Source of the DNA: Solidesulfovibrio alcoholivorans DSM 5433
Lineage (GTDB): Bacteria; Desulfobacterota; Desulfovibrionia; Desulfovibrionales; Desulfovibrionaceae
Direction: 5' to 3'
Length of the DNA: 64,000 bases
Assembly (NCBI RefSeq): GCF_000702665.1
Contig: NZ_JNJA01000005.1
Coordinates: 1 to 64,000, forward strand
Made by a program: the position numbers and the translations under genes. Within the stretch, counting starts at the first letter, position 1. Each line of letters begins with the position of its first letter. This document shows, one piece after another, positions 10,577 through 19,540 of the stretch. The notes beneath the pieces were generated by a model. It did no database searches and had not been told where the DNA came from. It was given only the letters and a program-made list of their open reading frames with translations.

Positions 10577-11344
10577 TTGAAAAAGGTCAGGGGAATCTTC
10601 CTCAAAAACGACCTTGAAATCGCGGCCATGCGCAAGGCATGCCGCATCGTGGCCGTCATCCTGAACGATCTGCGCGAGGCGGTGAAGCCTGGCGTCAAGA
10701 CCATGCTCTTTGAGGAAATCTCGCGCAAACGCTGCGACGATTTCAAGGTGAAGCCGGCGTTTCTGGGCATGTACGGGTTTCCGTATGCGCTGTGCTGCTC
10801 GGTCAACGAGGAAGTGGTGCACGGCTTTCCCTCGGACCGCGTACTGGTCGAGGGCGACATCGTGAGTTTCGACTTCGGCGTGGTCTACGACGGCTTCTAC
10901 GGCGATTCCGCGACTACGGTCCCGGTGGGGCCAGTGGCGGCGGAAACGGCGAAACTGCTCGAGGTCACACGGGAATCCCTGGCTACAGGAATCGAACAGG
11001 CGGTTTCCGGCAACGACCTCTATGACATTTCGCGAGCCGTGCAAAAATATGTTGAAGGCCAGGGGCTAAGTGTTGTAAGACGGTTTGTTGGTCACGGCAT
11101 CGGGCGAAAGCTCCATGAAAAGCCCGAAATCCCGAATTTCGAGCCAAAGGGAGCGCCGCGCGTCCCGCTTCAGCCCGGAATGGTGTTGGCCATCGAACCC
11201 ATGGTGACGGCCGGCGGACCCGATGTCGAAGTCCTTTCGGACAACTGGACCGCCGTGACCAAGGACCGCAGCCTGTCCGCCCATTTCGAGCATACGGTGG
11301 CTGTGACCAAAAACGGTCCTCGGATTTTAAGCCTGCCCGATTGA
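10577..11344 (+). CDS. map: Methionine aminopeptidase, type I
   Basis: A 255-residue metalloprotease that removes the initiator methionine. Metal-ligand regions are visible: the two Asp of [27 protein letters not shown] with its His, EPMV, and the Glu/His near the end ([11 protein letters not shown]). It starts with TTG at 10577, 3 bases after secY, with no strong ribosome-binding site visible, so it probably depends on coupling to secY. No adk gene lies between them, unlike many bacteria. Confidence 0.96.
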   Translation: MKKVRGIFLKNDLEIAAMRKACRIVAVILNDLREAVKPGVKTMLFEEISRKRCDDFKVKPAFLGMYGFPYALCCSVNEEVVHGFPSDRVLVEGDIVSFDFGVVYDGFYGDSATTVPVGPVAAETAKLLEVTRESLATGIEQAVSGNDLYDISRAVQKYVEGQGLSVVRRFVGHGIGRKLHEKPEIPNFEPKGAPRVPLQPGMVLAIEPMVTAGGPDVEVLSDNWTAVTKDRSLSAHFEHTVAVTKNGPRILSLPD

Positions 11345-11348
11345 TGCG

Positions 11349-11379
11349 ACCGATACCGCACGCGGCATCGGTTGTTTTC
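11349..11379 (+). terminator. Hairpin between map and rpmJ
   Basis: An 11-base stem with one mismatch (left arm 11349-11359, right arm 11362-11372) is followed by TGTTTTC. It resembles a leaky terminator or attenuator separating map from the alpha block. Only the base pairing is seen; function is inferred. Confidence 0.45.
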
Positions 11380-11402
11380 GTCGCCAGGAGACGGAGAGCG
11401 TC

Positions 11403-11516
11403 ATGAAAGTGAAACCTTCTGTGAAAAAACTTTGTCCCAAGTGCAAAATCATCCGTCGCCACGGCATCGTGCGGGTGATCTGCGAGAACCCCCGGCACAA
11501 GCAACGCCAGGGATAA
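11403..11516 (+). CDS. rpmJ: 50S ribosomal protein L36
   Basis: A 37-residue L36 read directly from the sequence. It begins [19 protein letters not shown] and has the zinc ligands C11, C14, C27 and H32 (CPKC then [13 protein letters not shown]), so it is the zinc-binding form. GGAG-type site upstream (11388-11393). First gene of the alpha block. Confidence 0.96.
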   Translation: MKVKPSVKKLCPKCKIIRRHGIVRVICENPRHKQRQG

Positions 11517-11528
11517 CGGAGGAACGTC

Positions 11529-11900
<372 letters not shown>

Positions 11901-11973
11901 CGTCTGTTTTTTTGCGACAGGCAACCGGCACCAAACGGTAAATCGACCCGAAAGGGCTTTGTGGAGACACGTG

Positions 11974-12360
11974 ATGGCGAAACCGCGCCGCACCGGCAAG
12001 AAAGAACGCAAGAACATTCCCGTAGGCGTGGCCCATATCCAGGCCTCGTTTAACAATACCATCGTGACCTTCACGGACCAGAAGGGCAATGTGGTCAGCT
12101 GGGCCACCTCCGGCGGCGCGGGTTTCAAGGGCTCTCGCAAGTCCACCCCCTTCGCCGCCCAGGTCGCGGCGGAGAACGCCGCCCGCAAGGCCCAGGAAAA
12201 CGGCATGCGCACTGTCGGCATCCTGGTCAAGGGCCCCGGCTCCGGTCGCGAGGCCGCCATGCGCGCCATCCACAACGCGGGGTTCAAGGTCAGCTTCATC
12301 CGTGACATCACCCCCATCCCCCACAACGGCTGCCGTCCTCCGAAACGGCGCCGCGTCTGA
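11974..12360 (+). CDS. rpsK: 30S ribosomal protein S11
   Basis: A 128-residue S11 of the 30S platform. The ATG at 11974, after GTGGAG (11961-11966), gives [16 protein letters not shown]; an in-frame upstream GTG would add five residues without family support. The signature [19 protein letters not shown] and the end [11 protein letters not shown] are conserved. Confidence 0.97.
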   Translation: MAKPRRTGKKERKNIPVGVAHIQASFNNTIVTFTDQKGNVVSWATSGGAGFKGSRKSTPFAAQVAAENAARKAQENGMRTVGILVKGPGSGREAAMRAIHNAGFKVSFIRDITPIPHNGCRPPKRRRV

Positions 12361-12557
12361 TCGGGCGGGAGTTTTTCGCCGGCGGCGCCTGCCGCCGGCC
12401 CTTGGTATACACTGTTCCAGGCCCGCCGTCGGGCCTGGATTGACTTTCGGTTCGCCGCGGGGGCGCGCATCGCCCGACAGGACGAAACGGACACCATGCG
12501 GGACGCGTTGCGCTGGCGCAAAACGCCCACGGCCCGCGGCACTCAGGAGGAACGACC
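12361..12557 (+). promoter_or_regulatory. rpsD leader with stacked hairpins
   Basis: This 197-base gap is the longest inside the superoperon. It holds a 9-bp perfect hairpin (12378-12399), a second 9-bp perfect hairpin (12417-12438) and a weaker one around 12505-12526. A TATAC box-like sequence at 12405-12409 lies between the first two. In E. coli, S4 represses the alpha operon through a structured leader; the position directly before the S4 gene suggests something comparable, but no known S4-target fold was recognised. Confidence 0.45.
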
Positions 12558-13184
12558 TTGGCACGTTACACAGAAGCGAAATGCCGGATTTGCCGCCGGG
12601 AAGGGGCCAAGCTGTTTTTGAAGGGCGACCGTTGCTACACGGACAAATGCGCCTACGAACGCCGTCCCTACGCTCCCGGCCAGCACGGCCGCATCCGCAA
12701 AAAGATGAGCGATTACGCCATCCAGCTGCGTGAAAAACAGAAGACCCGCCGCATGTACGGCATCCTGGAAGGGCAGTTCCGCGCCTACTTCCATCGCGCC
12801 GACATGAAGACCGGCGTCACCGGTGAAAACCTGCTCTCCTTTCTCGAACGCCGCATGGACAACGTCATCTACCGCCTCGGGTTCGCCAATTCGCGCAACC
12901 AGGCTCGCCAGCTCGTGCGGCACGGCATCTTCACCCTTAACGGCCACCGCGTGACCATCCCCTCCATGCAGGTCAAGGTCGGGGATGTCATCGAAGTTCG
13001 TGAGCGCAACCGCCAGTCCCCCATCATCCTCGAAGCCCAACAGGTCATCGCGCGGCGCGGCTGCCCCGCCTGGCTCGAGGTCGACGGCGAAAAGCTCAAG
13101 GGCAAGGTCAACGCCCTGCCTACCCGCGAGGACGTGCAGTTCCCGATCAACGAGCAGCTCATCGTCGAGCTCTACTCCAAGTAA
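12558..13184 (+). CDS. rpsD: 30S ribosomal protein S4, zinc-binding form
   Basis: A 208-residue S4, a primary assembly protein. TTG start at 12558 is fixed by AGGAGG at 12545-12550. Four cysteines near the N terminus (CRIC, then C and C in DRCYTDKC) mark the C+ zinc-binding form. The S4 RNA-binding domain runs from [20 protein letters not shown] (about residue 97) on. Confidence 0.97.
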   Translation: MARYTEAKCRICRREGAKLFLKGDRCYTDKCAYERRPYAPGQHGRIRKKMSDYAIQLREKQKTRRMYGILEGQFRAYFHRADMKTGVTGENLLSFLERRMDNVIYRLGFANSRNQARQLVRHGIFTLNGHRVTIPSMQVKVGDVIEVRERNRQSPIILEAQQVIARRGCPAWLEVDGEKLKGKVNALPTREDVQFPINEQLIVELYSK

Positions 13185-13216
13185 TCGGCAAAGTACGCTT
13201 TGCATAAGGGGACGCC

Positions 13217-14260
13217 ATGTTGATTCGCAACGGCCAAAGGCTCATCAACTCCCGCAACTGGACCGAACTGGTCAAGCCGGAAAAGCTCGAACGCGACGCC
13301 GTCTCGACCGATACCGTCGGCCGGTTCGTGTGCGAGCCCCTGGAGCGCGGATTCGGCACGACGCTCGGCAACGCTTTGCGCCGGACCCTGCTGTCCTCCC
13401 TGCAGGGCGCGGCCATCGTCGCCGCCCGCATCGAGGGCGTGCAGCACGAGTTCTCGACCATTCCGGGGGTCATCGAGGATGTGACCGAAATCATCCTCAA
13501 CCTCAAGCAGGTCCGCTTCGCCATGACCACCGAGGACCCGCAACGCCTCACTCTTGTGGCCAACCAGAAGGGCGAGGTGTTTGCCGGCGCCATCCAGGGC
13601 AACCAGAACGTCACCGTCTTAAGCGATGATGTCCTGATCGCCACCCTGTCCGACGACAGGGAACTGCGCATGGAGCTCGAGGTCCGCATGGGCAAGGGCT
13701 ACGTCACCGCCGACATGCACGAGGGCCTGGACGCCGAAATCGGGTTGATCCTCCTGGATTCCAGTTTCTCGCCGGTCAAGAAAGTGGCCTACGCCATCGA
13801 ACAGGCCCGCGTCGGCCAGATGACCAACTACGACAAGCTCGTCCTCGAAGTCGCCACCGACGGTTCCTTGAGCCCCGAGGACGCCATCTCCTATAGCGCC
13901 AAGATCCTCAAGGACCAACTGACGGTCTTCATCAATTTCGATGAGAAGGAATCCGAGGCCGACAAGGCGCGCCGCCGTGACGATATCGAGCTCAATCCGA
14001 GCCTTTTCAAGAGCATCGACGAGCTTGAACTCTCCGTGCGCGCCACCAACTGCCTCAAGTCCGCCAATATCCAGACCGTTGGCGAACTGATGCAGAAAAC
14101 CGAAAACGAGATGCTCAAGACCAAAAACTTCGGCAAGAAATCCCTCGAGGAGATCCGCCGGGTGTTGGAGGATATGGGCCTCGAGTTCGGCATGCGCATC
14201 GAGAACTTCGAACAAAAATACCAGGAATGGCTGAAGAGGAAGCAGGCCGATGAGACATAA
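13217..14260 (+). CDS. rpoA: DNA-directed RNA polymerase alpha subunit
   Basis: A 347-residue alpha subunit. The N-terminal dimerisation domain contains [20 protein letters not shown]; the C-terminal domain that contacts UP elements and activators contains [17 protein letters not shown] and [11 protein letters not shown]. The gene follows rpsD and overlaps the rplQ start by 11 bases. Confidence 0.98.
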   Translation: MLIRNGQRLINSRNWTELVKPEKLERDAVSTDTVGRFVCEPLERGFGTTLGNALRRTLLSSLQGAAIVAARIEGVQHEFSTIPGVIEDVTEIILNLKQVRFAMTTEDPQRLTLVANQKGEVFAGAIQGNQNVTVLSDDVLIATLSDDRELRMELEVRMGKGYVTADMHEGLDAEIGLILLDSSFSPVKKVAYAIEQARVGQMTNYDKLVLEVATDGSLSPEDAISYSAKILKDQLTVFINFDEKESEADKARRRDDIELNPSLFKSIDELELSVRATNCLKSANIQTVGELMQKTENEMLKTKNFGKKSLEEIRRVLEDMGLEFGMRIENFEQKYQEWLKRKQADET

Positions 14261-14687
14261 GAAATCCGGACGCAAGTTTGGCAGAAACGCCTCCCATCGG
14301 AAGGCGATGCTGCGCAATATGGCGCGCTCGCTTTTCATCCACGAGCGCATCCGCACCACCGAACACAAGGCCAAAGAGCTGCGCGGCGTCGTCGAGCACC
14401 TCGTGACCCTGGCTCAGACCGACAGCGTCCATGCCCGTCGCTTGGTCTACAAGGTCCTCGAGAACCATCAGCTGGTGGCGCGCCTGTTCGATGAGATCGC
14501 CCCCCGCTTCAAGGGCCAACCCGGCGGCTACACCCGGGTCGTCAAGATGGGCCTGCCCCGCGCCGGTGACTGCGCTGCCATGGCGGTCATCGAGCTGACC
14601 AGGCAGGCCGGGGAAGAAGCACCCAAGGAGGCCGCAGCCTCTGCTCCGGCCGAAACCCCGGCGACGCCCGAAGCGCCGCAGGAATAG
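14250..14687 (+). CDS. rplQ: 50S ribosomal protein L17
   Basis: A 145-residue L17. The core ([20 protein letters not shown], then a GYTRVVK motif) is normal. The last ~25 residues are a low-complexity Ala/Pro/Glu extension ([13 protein letters not shown]...), common in deltaproteobacterial L17. Last gene of the superoperon, followed by a strong terminator. Confidence 0.98.
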   Translation: MRHKKSGRKFGRNASHRKAMLRNMARSLFIHERIRTTEHKAKELRGVVEHLVTLAQTDSVHARRLVYKVLENHQLVARLFDEIAPRFKGQPGGYTRVVKMGLPRAGDCAAMAVIELTRQAGEEAPKEAAASAPAETPATPEAPQE

Positions 14688-14698
14688 TTTGTTTATTC

Positions 14699-14730
14699 AG
14701 AGCGGAACCTTCGGGTTCCGCTCTTTTTTT
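14699..14730 (+). terminator. Rho-independent terminator of the ribosomal superoperon
   Basis: A perfect 11-bp stem (14699-14709 with 14714-14724) around a TTCG tetraloop is followed by seven T. It closes the rpsJ-rplQ transcription unit. Confidence 0.95.
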
Positions 14731-14771
14731 GTTCTGTTGTATAGGTTTTGTCTATGGAGTAGATTTTTGCT

Positions 14772-15665
14772 ATGGATATTAGGCGGCTTCAGGCCTTTGC
14801 CAAGGTCTACGACCTGCGCAGCTTTTCCAAGGCTGGTGAAGAGATGCTGCTGTCCCAGCCGACCATCAGCGCCCATGTCATGGCCCTGGAAGAGGAACTC
14901 GACACCCAGCTTTTCGACCGTCTGGGACGCACCATCCTGCCGACCCAGGCCGGCAACGTCCTTTACCGCTACTGTAGCGCCATTTTCAGCCAACTCGACC
15001 ACGCCAGGGCGGATATTCTGGCCCTGTCCAAAAGGGTGGCCGGCGAACTGATCATCGGCGGCAGCACCATCCCCGCGCAGTACATCATTCCCAGGCTCAT
15101 CGCCCGTTTTCTCGGCAACTATCCCGAAGTGCGCATCGAAGTGCGCGGCGGTGACACCTCCGAGATCATTGCCATGGTCGCGGCAGGGACCGCTCACGTG
15201 GGCATTGTCGGCGCGCCCGCGTCCCAGGCCGAACTCGTCTCCAAACCCATTCTCCAGGACGAGTTGGTGCTCATCGCGCCCGCAGCCTTGGCAGTGGCCC
15301 GTGCAAAAACAGGGGACCTCAAAGCCAGGCTCCTCGGCGTTCCCTGGGTCATGCGCGAACCGGGATCTGGCACGCAGCTGGCCCTTGAACAGGCCCTGAC
15401 CCAGGCTGGCATAGATATGCACGAACTGCGCGTCGTGCTGCAAGTGCATTCGTCCGTGGCCATTCTCGAATGCGTGGAGGCCGGCCTCGGCGTGGCCGCC
15501 ATCTCGCGCATGGCCGCGGCCAACTACCTGGAGCGCGGCGGCATCGCCCTCCTGCCGTCCGAGGGACTCGCCATGCGGCGTGATTTTTTTGTGATCCAGC
15601 ATGGCCGGCGCTACATGTTCCCGGCCCAGCGCCTGTTCCTGCGCGCCTGCGGCAACGGGCTTTGA
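14772..15665 (+). CDS. LysR-family transcriptional regulator
   Basis: A 297-residue LysR-type regulator. The winged HTH occupies about residues 1-60 (RLQAFAKVYDLRSFSKAGEE, then SQPTISAHV as recognition helix); the rest is the CysB-like substrate-binding domain starting near LIIGGSTIPAQYIIP. Closest in style to the CysB/CysL or selenium-metabolism-associated group, but the effector cannot be read. A T-N11-A-like dyad ATAG-N7-CTAT at 14741-14755 lies just upstream and could be its own binding site. Confidence 0.88.
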   Translation: MDIRRLQAFAKVYDLRSFSKAGEEMLLSQPTISAHVMALEEELDTQLFDRLGRTILPTQAGNVLYRYCSAIFSQLDHARADILALSKRVAGELIIGGSTIPAQYIIPRLIARFLGNYPEVRIEVRGGDTSEIIAMVAAGTAHVGIVGAPASQAELVSKPILQDELVLIAPAALAVARAKTGDLKARLLGVPWVMREPGSGTQLALEQALTQAGIDMHELRVVLQVHSSVAILECVEAGLGVAAISRMAAANYLERGGIALLPSEGLAMRRDFFVIQHGRRYMFPAQRLFLRACGNGL

Positions 15666-15689
15666 TGCTGCTGCGATCCCCTGCATGAA

Positions 15690-15721
15690 AAAGGGCCGCC
15701 CGGATTCCCGGGCGGCCCTTT
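15690..15721. terminator. Bidirectional terminator between LysR gene and flagellin
   Basis: A perfect 14-bp inverted repeat (15690-15703 with 15708-15721, loop ATTC) flanked by A's and T's. It lies between convergent genes and can serve both. Confidence 0.92.
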
Positions 15722-15743
15722 GCTTGTGGGCTGCGTTCGCTTA

Positions 15744-16637
15744 TTAACCGCCGATGAGCTGCATGGCCATCTTCGGCAGGGAGTTGGCCTGGGAGAGCAT
15801 GGCCACCGCAGACTGGGTGAGGATCTGTTCCCGCACGAACTGGGTCATTTCCGTGGCCACGTCCACGTCCGAGATCTGCGATTCCGCGGCCTGGAGGTTT
15901 TCGGCCTGGATCTGCAGGTTGGAGATGGTGTTCTCCAGGCGGTTCTGCAGGGCGCCCAGGTTAGCGCGGATCTTGTCCTTGGACACGATGGCCGTCTTGA
16001 TGGCGTCCAGGGCTTCCTGGGCCTGCTGCTGCGTGGAGATGCTGCGGCCCTTCGACGTGGAAGCCGCGCCGATGCCCACGCCCAGGGCCGAAGCCGTGGA
16101 GGTGCCGATCTGCACGTAGTAGTAGTCTTCCGCGCTGGCGTTGCCGGAACCGAAATGCACCTTGAGCTTGCCGGTGGCATTGATGCCGGAACCGTTGTGG
16201 GTCGCGCCGGACAGGTTGCCGTTGAGCAGGTAGATGCCGTTGAAATCCGTGGCGTTGGCGATTCGGGTGATTTCCGAGGCCATGGCCTGGTATTCCGAAT
16301 CGATGATGAGGCGCTGGTCCGAGGTGTAGGTGCCGGTGGCGGCCTGTTCGGCCAGTTCCTTCATGCGGATGAGCTTTTCGTCCACGACCTGGAGCGCGCC
16401 GTCCGCCGTCTGGATCATGGAGATGGCGTCGTTGGCGTTGCGCACGCCCTGGTTGATGGCCGAGATGTCGGAGCGCATGAGTTCGCGAATCGCCAAGCCG
16501 GCGGCGTCGTCGGCGGCGGTATTGATGCGCAGACCCGAAGACAAACGCTTGGTCGAGGTGGCAAGGGCGCTGTAGGAATTGGACAGGTTCCTAGAAGCGT
16601 TCATGGCCATCATGTTGTGGTTGATAACGAGCGACAT
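15744..16637 (-). CDS. fliC: Flagellin
   Basis: A 297-residue flagellin, the filament subunit exported by the flagellar type III system. The conserved N-terminal D0/D1 helices (SLVINHNMMAMNASRNL, then SSGLRINTAADDAAGLAI) and C-terminal D0 (NLQAAESQISDVDVATEM ... SQANSLPKMAMQLIGG) are complete. The variable centre is short (about residues 145-205), so the protein is compact. A strong AAGGAGG site lies at 16644-16650. Two sigma-28-type promoters lie upstream; transcription ends at the shared hairpin 15690-15721. Confidence 0.97.
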   Translation of the reverse strand: MSLVINHNMMAMNASRNLSNSYSALATSTKRLSSGLRINTAADDAAGLAIRELMRSDISAINQGVRNANDAISMIQTADGALQVVDEKLIRMKELAEQAATGTYTSDQRLIIDSEYQAMASEITRIANATDFNGIYLLNGNLSGATHNGSGINATGKLKVHFGSGNASAEDYYYVQIGTSTASALGVGIGAASTSKGRSISTQQQAQEALDAIKTAIVSKDKIRANLGALQNRLENTISNLQIQAENLQAAESQISDVDVATEMTQFVREQILTQSAVAMLSQANSLPKMAMQLIGG

Positions 16638-16829
16638 GGCTTTTCCTCCTTGAAAAGTTTGTGCATCCAGCTAGTTGCCCATGAAGGCGAGGAGCTCGCC
16701 GGCGGCATGGGGTAAGTCGTTGGTGCTGCTTGCGCGATGCGCTGGCTTGCTCCTTGGCAGTGACATTGTTGCAATACTCCGGTGCCTCATTCCTGTGCGC
16801 AGCCTCCTTGTGGCGACTGCTTGCACGCT

Positions 16830-16856
16830 TTATCGGACCTCCTGAAAATCCCTTTA
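16830..16856 (-). promoter_or_regulatory. Sigma-28 (FliA) promoter P1 of flagellin
   Basis: On the minus strand TAAA (16856-16853), a 15-base spacer and TCCGATAA (16837-16830) match the sigma-28 consensus TAAA-N15-GCCGATAA with one mismatch. The start would be near 16823, giving a leader of about 185 bases. Confidence 0.8.
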
Positions 16857-17027
16857 GGGAAAAAAACAGGATTTTTTTTTGACAAAATGACAATGCAAAG
16901 CAAAATGTAGACAACGACGTGCCTGCATTTTGCGATTGACTAAAATAATACCAAGGATTTTGGAGTGTCTCGTGACTCTTGCTGCGGAATTGTAGAGGGA
17001 AGTAAGACAACAGCCTTATCGCTAGCG

Positions 17028-17054
17028 TTATCGTCCGCCTTGAAAATTCCTTTA
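17028..17054 (-). promoter_or_regulatory. Sigma-28 (FliA) promoter P2 of flagellin
   Basis: TAAA (17054-17051), a 15-base spacer and GACGATAA (17035-17028) on the minus strand form a second sigma-28 match, one mismatch from consensus. The spacer resembles P1 (both have ATTTTCA after TAAAGG). The leader from here would be about 385 bases and runs through P1. The 16638-17234 gap otherwise holds A/T-rich runs and no convincing gene. Confidence 0.72.
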
Positions 17055-17234
17055 GATGGTTTGCGGTATTTTTTTTTCCGATAGGGAACGGAGCAGCGCC
17101 GTCGTGCGGCAAGGCGGCCAGCGGAGGTAAGATTTTTACTCCAAGAAATCAGGGGAGCGTCGCGCCTTGTGAGGAAATATAAAATATGCCATGGTAATCG
17201 TTATGTTAAGCCAAACTAAACAGAGGAGGAAACC

Positions 17235-18068
17235 ATGATCCGTCGTATCACCGCCCTCGGGCTCGTGCTGGCGTTTGTCTGCGCGGCCCCGGCTTTCGCC
17301 AAAAAGGAACCCGTCACCCTCATGATGGCCACCACCACCAGCACCGACGATACCGGCTTGCTCCCCGTGCTCGCCGAGGCCTTCAAGAAGGATACGGGCA
17401 TCGAGCTCAAATGGGTGGCCGTGGGCACCGGCAAGGCCCTGGAGCACGGCAAAAACTGCGACGTGGACGTGCTGCTCGTGCATGCGCCGGCCGCGGAGAA
17501 GAAGTTCGTGGAAGAGGGCAGCGGCGTGAACCGCACCGAGGTCATGTACAACGACTTCGTCCTCGTGGGTCCGGCAGCCGACCCGGCCAAGGTCAAAGGC
17601 AAGAAGGCCGACGAGGCTCTGGCCGCCATCGCCGCGGCCAAGGCTCCCTTCGTCAGCCGGGGTGACGATTCCGGCACCCACAAGAAGGAACAGTCCCTGT
17701 GGAAGGTCGCGAACATGCCGGTGCCGGACAAGGAGTCCTGGTACGCTTCGGCCGGGCAGGGCATGATGGCGACGCTGTCCATGGCCGGCGAGCGCGGCGC
17801 CTACACGCTGGTCGACCGCGGCACCTATATCGCGTATGACGATCAGGCCAAGGGCAAGCCCGCCCTGGTGATCCTGGTCGAAGGTGACAAGCCGCTGCTC
17901 AATCAGTACAGCGTGATTTCCATTAATCCCGAGAAGTGCAAGAACGTGAAGTTCGAAGCCGCCGAGACGTTCCGCAAATGGCTGGCTTCGGCCAAGGGCC
18001 AGAAGGTCGTGGGGGACTTCGCCCTCAAGGGCAAGAAGCTCTTCACTCCCAACGCCGCCAAGCAGTAA
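17235..18068 (+). CDS. tupA: Tungstate ABC transporter substrate-binding protein TupA
   Basis: A 277-residue periplasmic binding protein with a Sec signal peptide (about residues 1-22, ending APAFA). The TTTSTDDTGLL motif right after it is the TupA oxyanion-binding signature. SRGDDSGTHKKE in the middle is also typical. AGAGGAGGAAACC before the ATG is a strong ribosome-binding site; an A/T-rich stretch at 17171-17217 probably carries the promoter. First gene of tupABC-mobB; import of tungstate fits W-dependent formate dehydrogenases of sulfate reducers. Confidence 0.95.
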   Translation: MIRRITALGLVLAFVCAAPAFAKKEPVTLMMATTTSTDDTGLLPVLAEAFKKDTGIELKWVAVGTGKALEHGKNCDVDVLLVHAPAAEKKFVEEGSGVNRTEVMYNDFVLVGPAADPAKVKGKKADEALAAIAAAKAPFVSRGDDSGTHKKEQSLWKVANMPVPDKESWYASAGQGMMATLSMAGERGAYTLVDRGTYIAYDDQAKGKPALVILVEGDKPLLNQYSVISINPEKCKNVKFEAAETFRKWLASAKGQKVVGDFALKGKKLFTPNAAKQ

Positions 18069-18131
18069 TCGTCGCTTGGCCCCCGGCCGGCGCAGGACGC
18101 GCGCGCGTCGGCCGGGGCGGACAGGAACGCC

Positions 18132-18827
18132 ATGAACTACATCCTCGACGGCCTGCGTCAGGCCCTGATCCTGCTCCTTGATGGCGACCCTGAAACGTTT
18201 TCCGCTGTTTGGACGACCCTCGTTGTCACTTTCGAGGCCATGGCCGCCACACTCCTGCTTGGCGCTCCGGCCGGGTTCCTGCTCGGCTACTGCTCGTTTC
18301 CCGGCAAGCGGGCGGCGCGCCTCGTCGTCGAAACTTTTCTCTCCTTCCCCACGGTGGTCATCGGACTCGTGGTCTACGCCTTCATTTCCAGGCGTGGTCC
18401 CCTCGGGGAGTGGGGGCTTCTTTTCACCGTGCCGGGCATGGCCGTGGGCCTTACCATCCTGGGGCTGCCCATCGTTATTGCGCTCACGGCCCAGGCCGTG
18501 GAAAACCTCGACCCCAGGCTTCGCCCCACGCTTCTGACCCTTGGCGCGAAACCCCGTCACGTCTTCTGGGCCACGGTCTCCGAGGCCCGTTTCGGCATGC
18601 TGCTCGCGACGACCGCCGCCTTCGGCCGCATCGTCTCCGAGATCGGCATTTCCATGATGCTCGGCGGAAACGTCAAGTGGGACACGCGCACCATCACCAC
18701 GGCCATCGCCCTGGAAACCGGCAAGGGCGAATTCGCCACGGGCATCGCGCTCGGCATCGTGCTCATGGTCATCGCCTTCATCGTCAACCTCGCCGCCGCC
18801 GCCTGTCGTGGCAGGTCCGCCGCGTGA
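18132..18827 (+). CDS. tupB: Tungstate ABC transporter permease TupB
   Basis: A 231-residue inner-membrane permease with five to six predicted membrane segments. The ABC-contacting EAA-type loop is seen around LDPRLRPTLLTLGAKPRHVF. It follows tupA by 63 bases (a GC-rich spacer), and its TGA overlaps the GTG of tupC. Confidence 0.93.
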   Translation: MNYILDGLRQALILLLDGDPETFSAVWTTLVVTFEAMAATLLLGAPAGFLLGYCSFPGKRAARLVVETFLSFPTVVIGLVVYAFISRRGPLGEWGLLFTVPGMAVGLTILGLPIVIALTAQAVENLDPRLRPTLLTLGAKPRHVFWATVSEARFGMLLATTAAFGRIVSEIGISMMLGGNVKWDTRTITTAIALETGKGEFATGIALGIVLMVIAFIVNLAAAACRGRSAA

Positions 18828-19540
18828 GCGCCCTGTACGAACTTTCCGGCGTGGTCCAGCGCTACGCCGGCCGCGAAGTCCTGCATATCGACCATCTGGT
18901 GCTTCCCGCCGGGGCGATTCTCGGCCTGGCCGGGCCCAACGGCGGGGGCAAGAGCACGCTGCTGCGCCTGCTCGCCTTTCTCGAAGCCCCGGCCGCGGGC
19001 GAGCTCCTGTACCTGGGGCAGCCGACGCTCGGCCGGGAATGGGAGCTGCGCGGCGAGGTCACGTATTTTCCCCAGGAGCCGTATCTCCTCAAGCGCTCGG
19101 TGCGGGCCAACGTGGGCTACGGCCTGGCCGTGCGGCGCGCGCCGGACATCCGGGAGCGCGTGGACGCGGCCCTGGCGCAGGTCGGGCTCGATCCGGCGCG
19201 GTTCGCTTCGCGCTCCTGGCGGCAGCTTTCCGGGGGCGAGGTCAAGCGGGTGGCGCTGGCCGCGCGGCTGGCGTTGCGCCCCAGGGTGCTGCTCCTCGAC
19301 GAGCCCACGGCCAACCTCGACCGCGAGAGCGCGGAACTCGTGCGCAAGGCGGTGCTCGCCGCGCGGGAGGAGCAGGGCACGTCGCTTGTGATCAGCGGCC
19401 ATGACCAGCAGTGGCTGCGCGCCATCAGCGACGACATTCTGTGGCTGCGCGAAGGCCGCCTCGCCGCGCCTGTCGCGGGCGAAGGGCACGAACGCCTGGC
19501 GTTTGTTTCCGCTACGAACGATCAAGGGAGGACGCCATGA
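18824..19540 (+). CDS. tupC: Tungstate ABC transporter ATP-binding protein TupC
   Basis: A 238-residue ATPase. Walker A GPNGGGKST (about residue 36), signature LSGGEVKR, and Walker B LLLDEPTANLD are intact. GTG start at 18824, overlapping the tupB stop by 4 bases; the open frame upstream is only tupB overlap. Its TGA overlaps the ATG of mobB. Confidence 0.93.
   Translation: MSALYELSGVVQRYAGREVLHIDHLVLPAGAILGLAGPNGGGKSTLLRLLAFLEAPAAGELLYLGQPTLGREWELRGEVTYFPQEPYLLKRSVRANVGYGLAVRRAPDIRERVDAALAQVGLDPARFASRSWRQLSGGEVKRVALAARLALRPRVLLLDEPTANLDRESAELVRKAVLAAREEQGTSLVISGHDQQWLRAISDDILWLREGRLAAPVAGEGHERLAFVSATNDQGRTP

Noticed and set aside
16746..16783. A sigma-54 promoter for flagellin around GCAATACTCCGGTGCC (minus strand)
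   Set aside because: The GG-GC spacing is 12 instead of 10, which is not tolerated by sigma-54; sigma-28 sites fit much better.
16591..17112. A minus-strand frame running through the flagellin leader into fliC
   Set aside because: It is out of frame with flagellin, crosses both sigma-28 promoters, and its sequence resembles no protein.
17055..17234. A molybdenum/tungsten-cofactor riboswitch before tupA
   Set aside because: The 180 bases are short and A/T-rich in the proximal half; no fold resembling the Moco motif was recognised. A protein operator is more likely.
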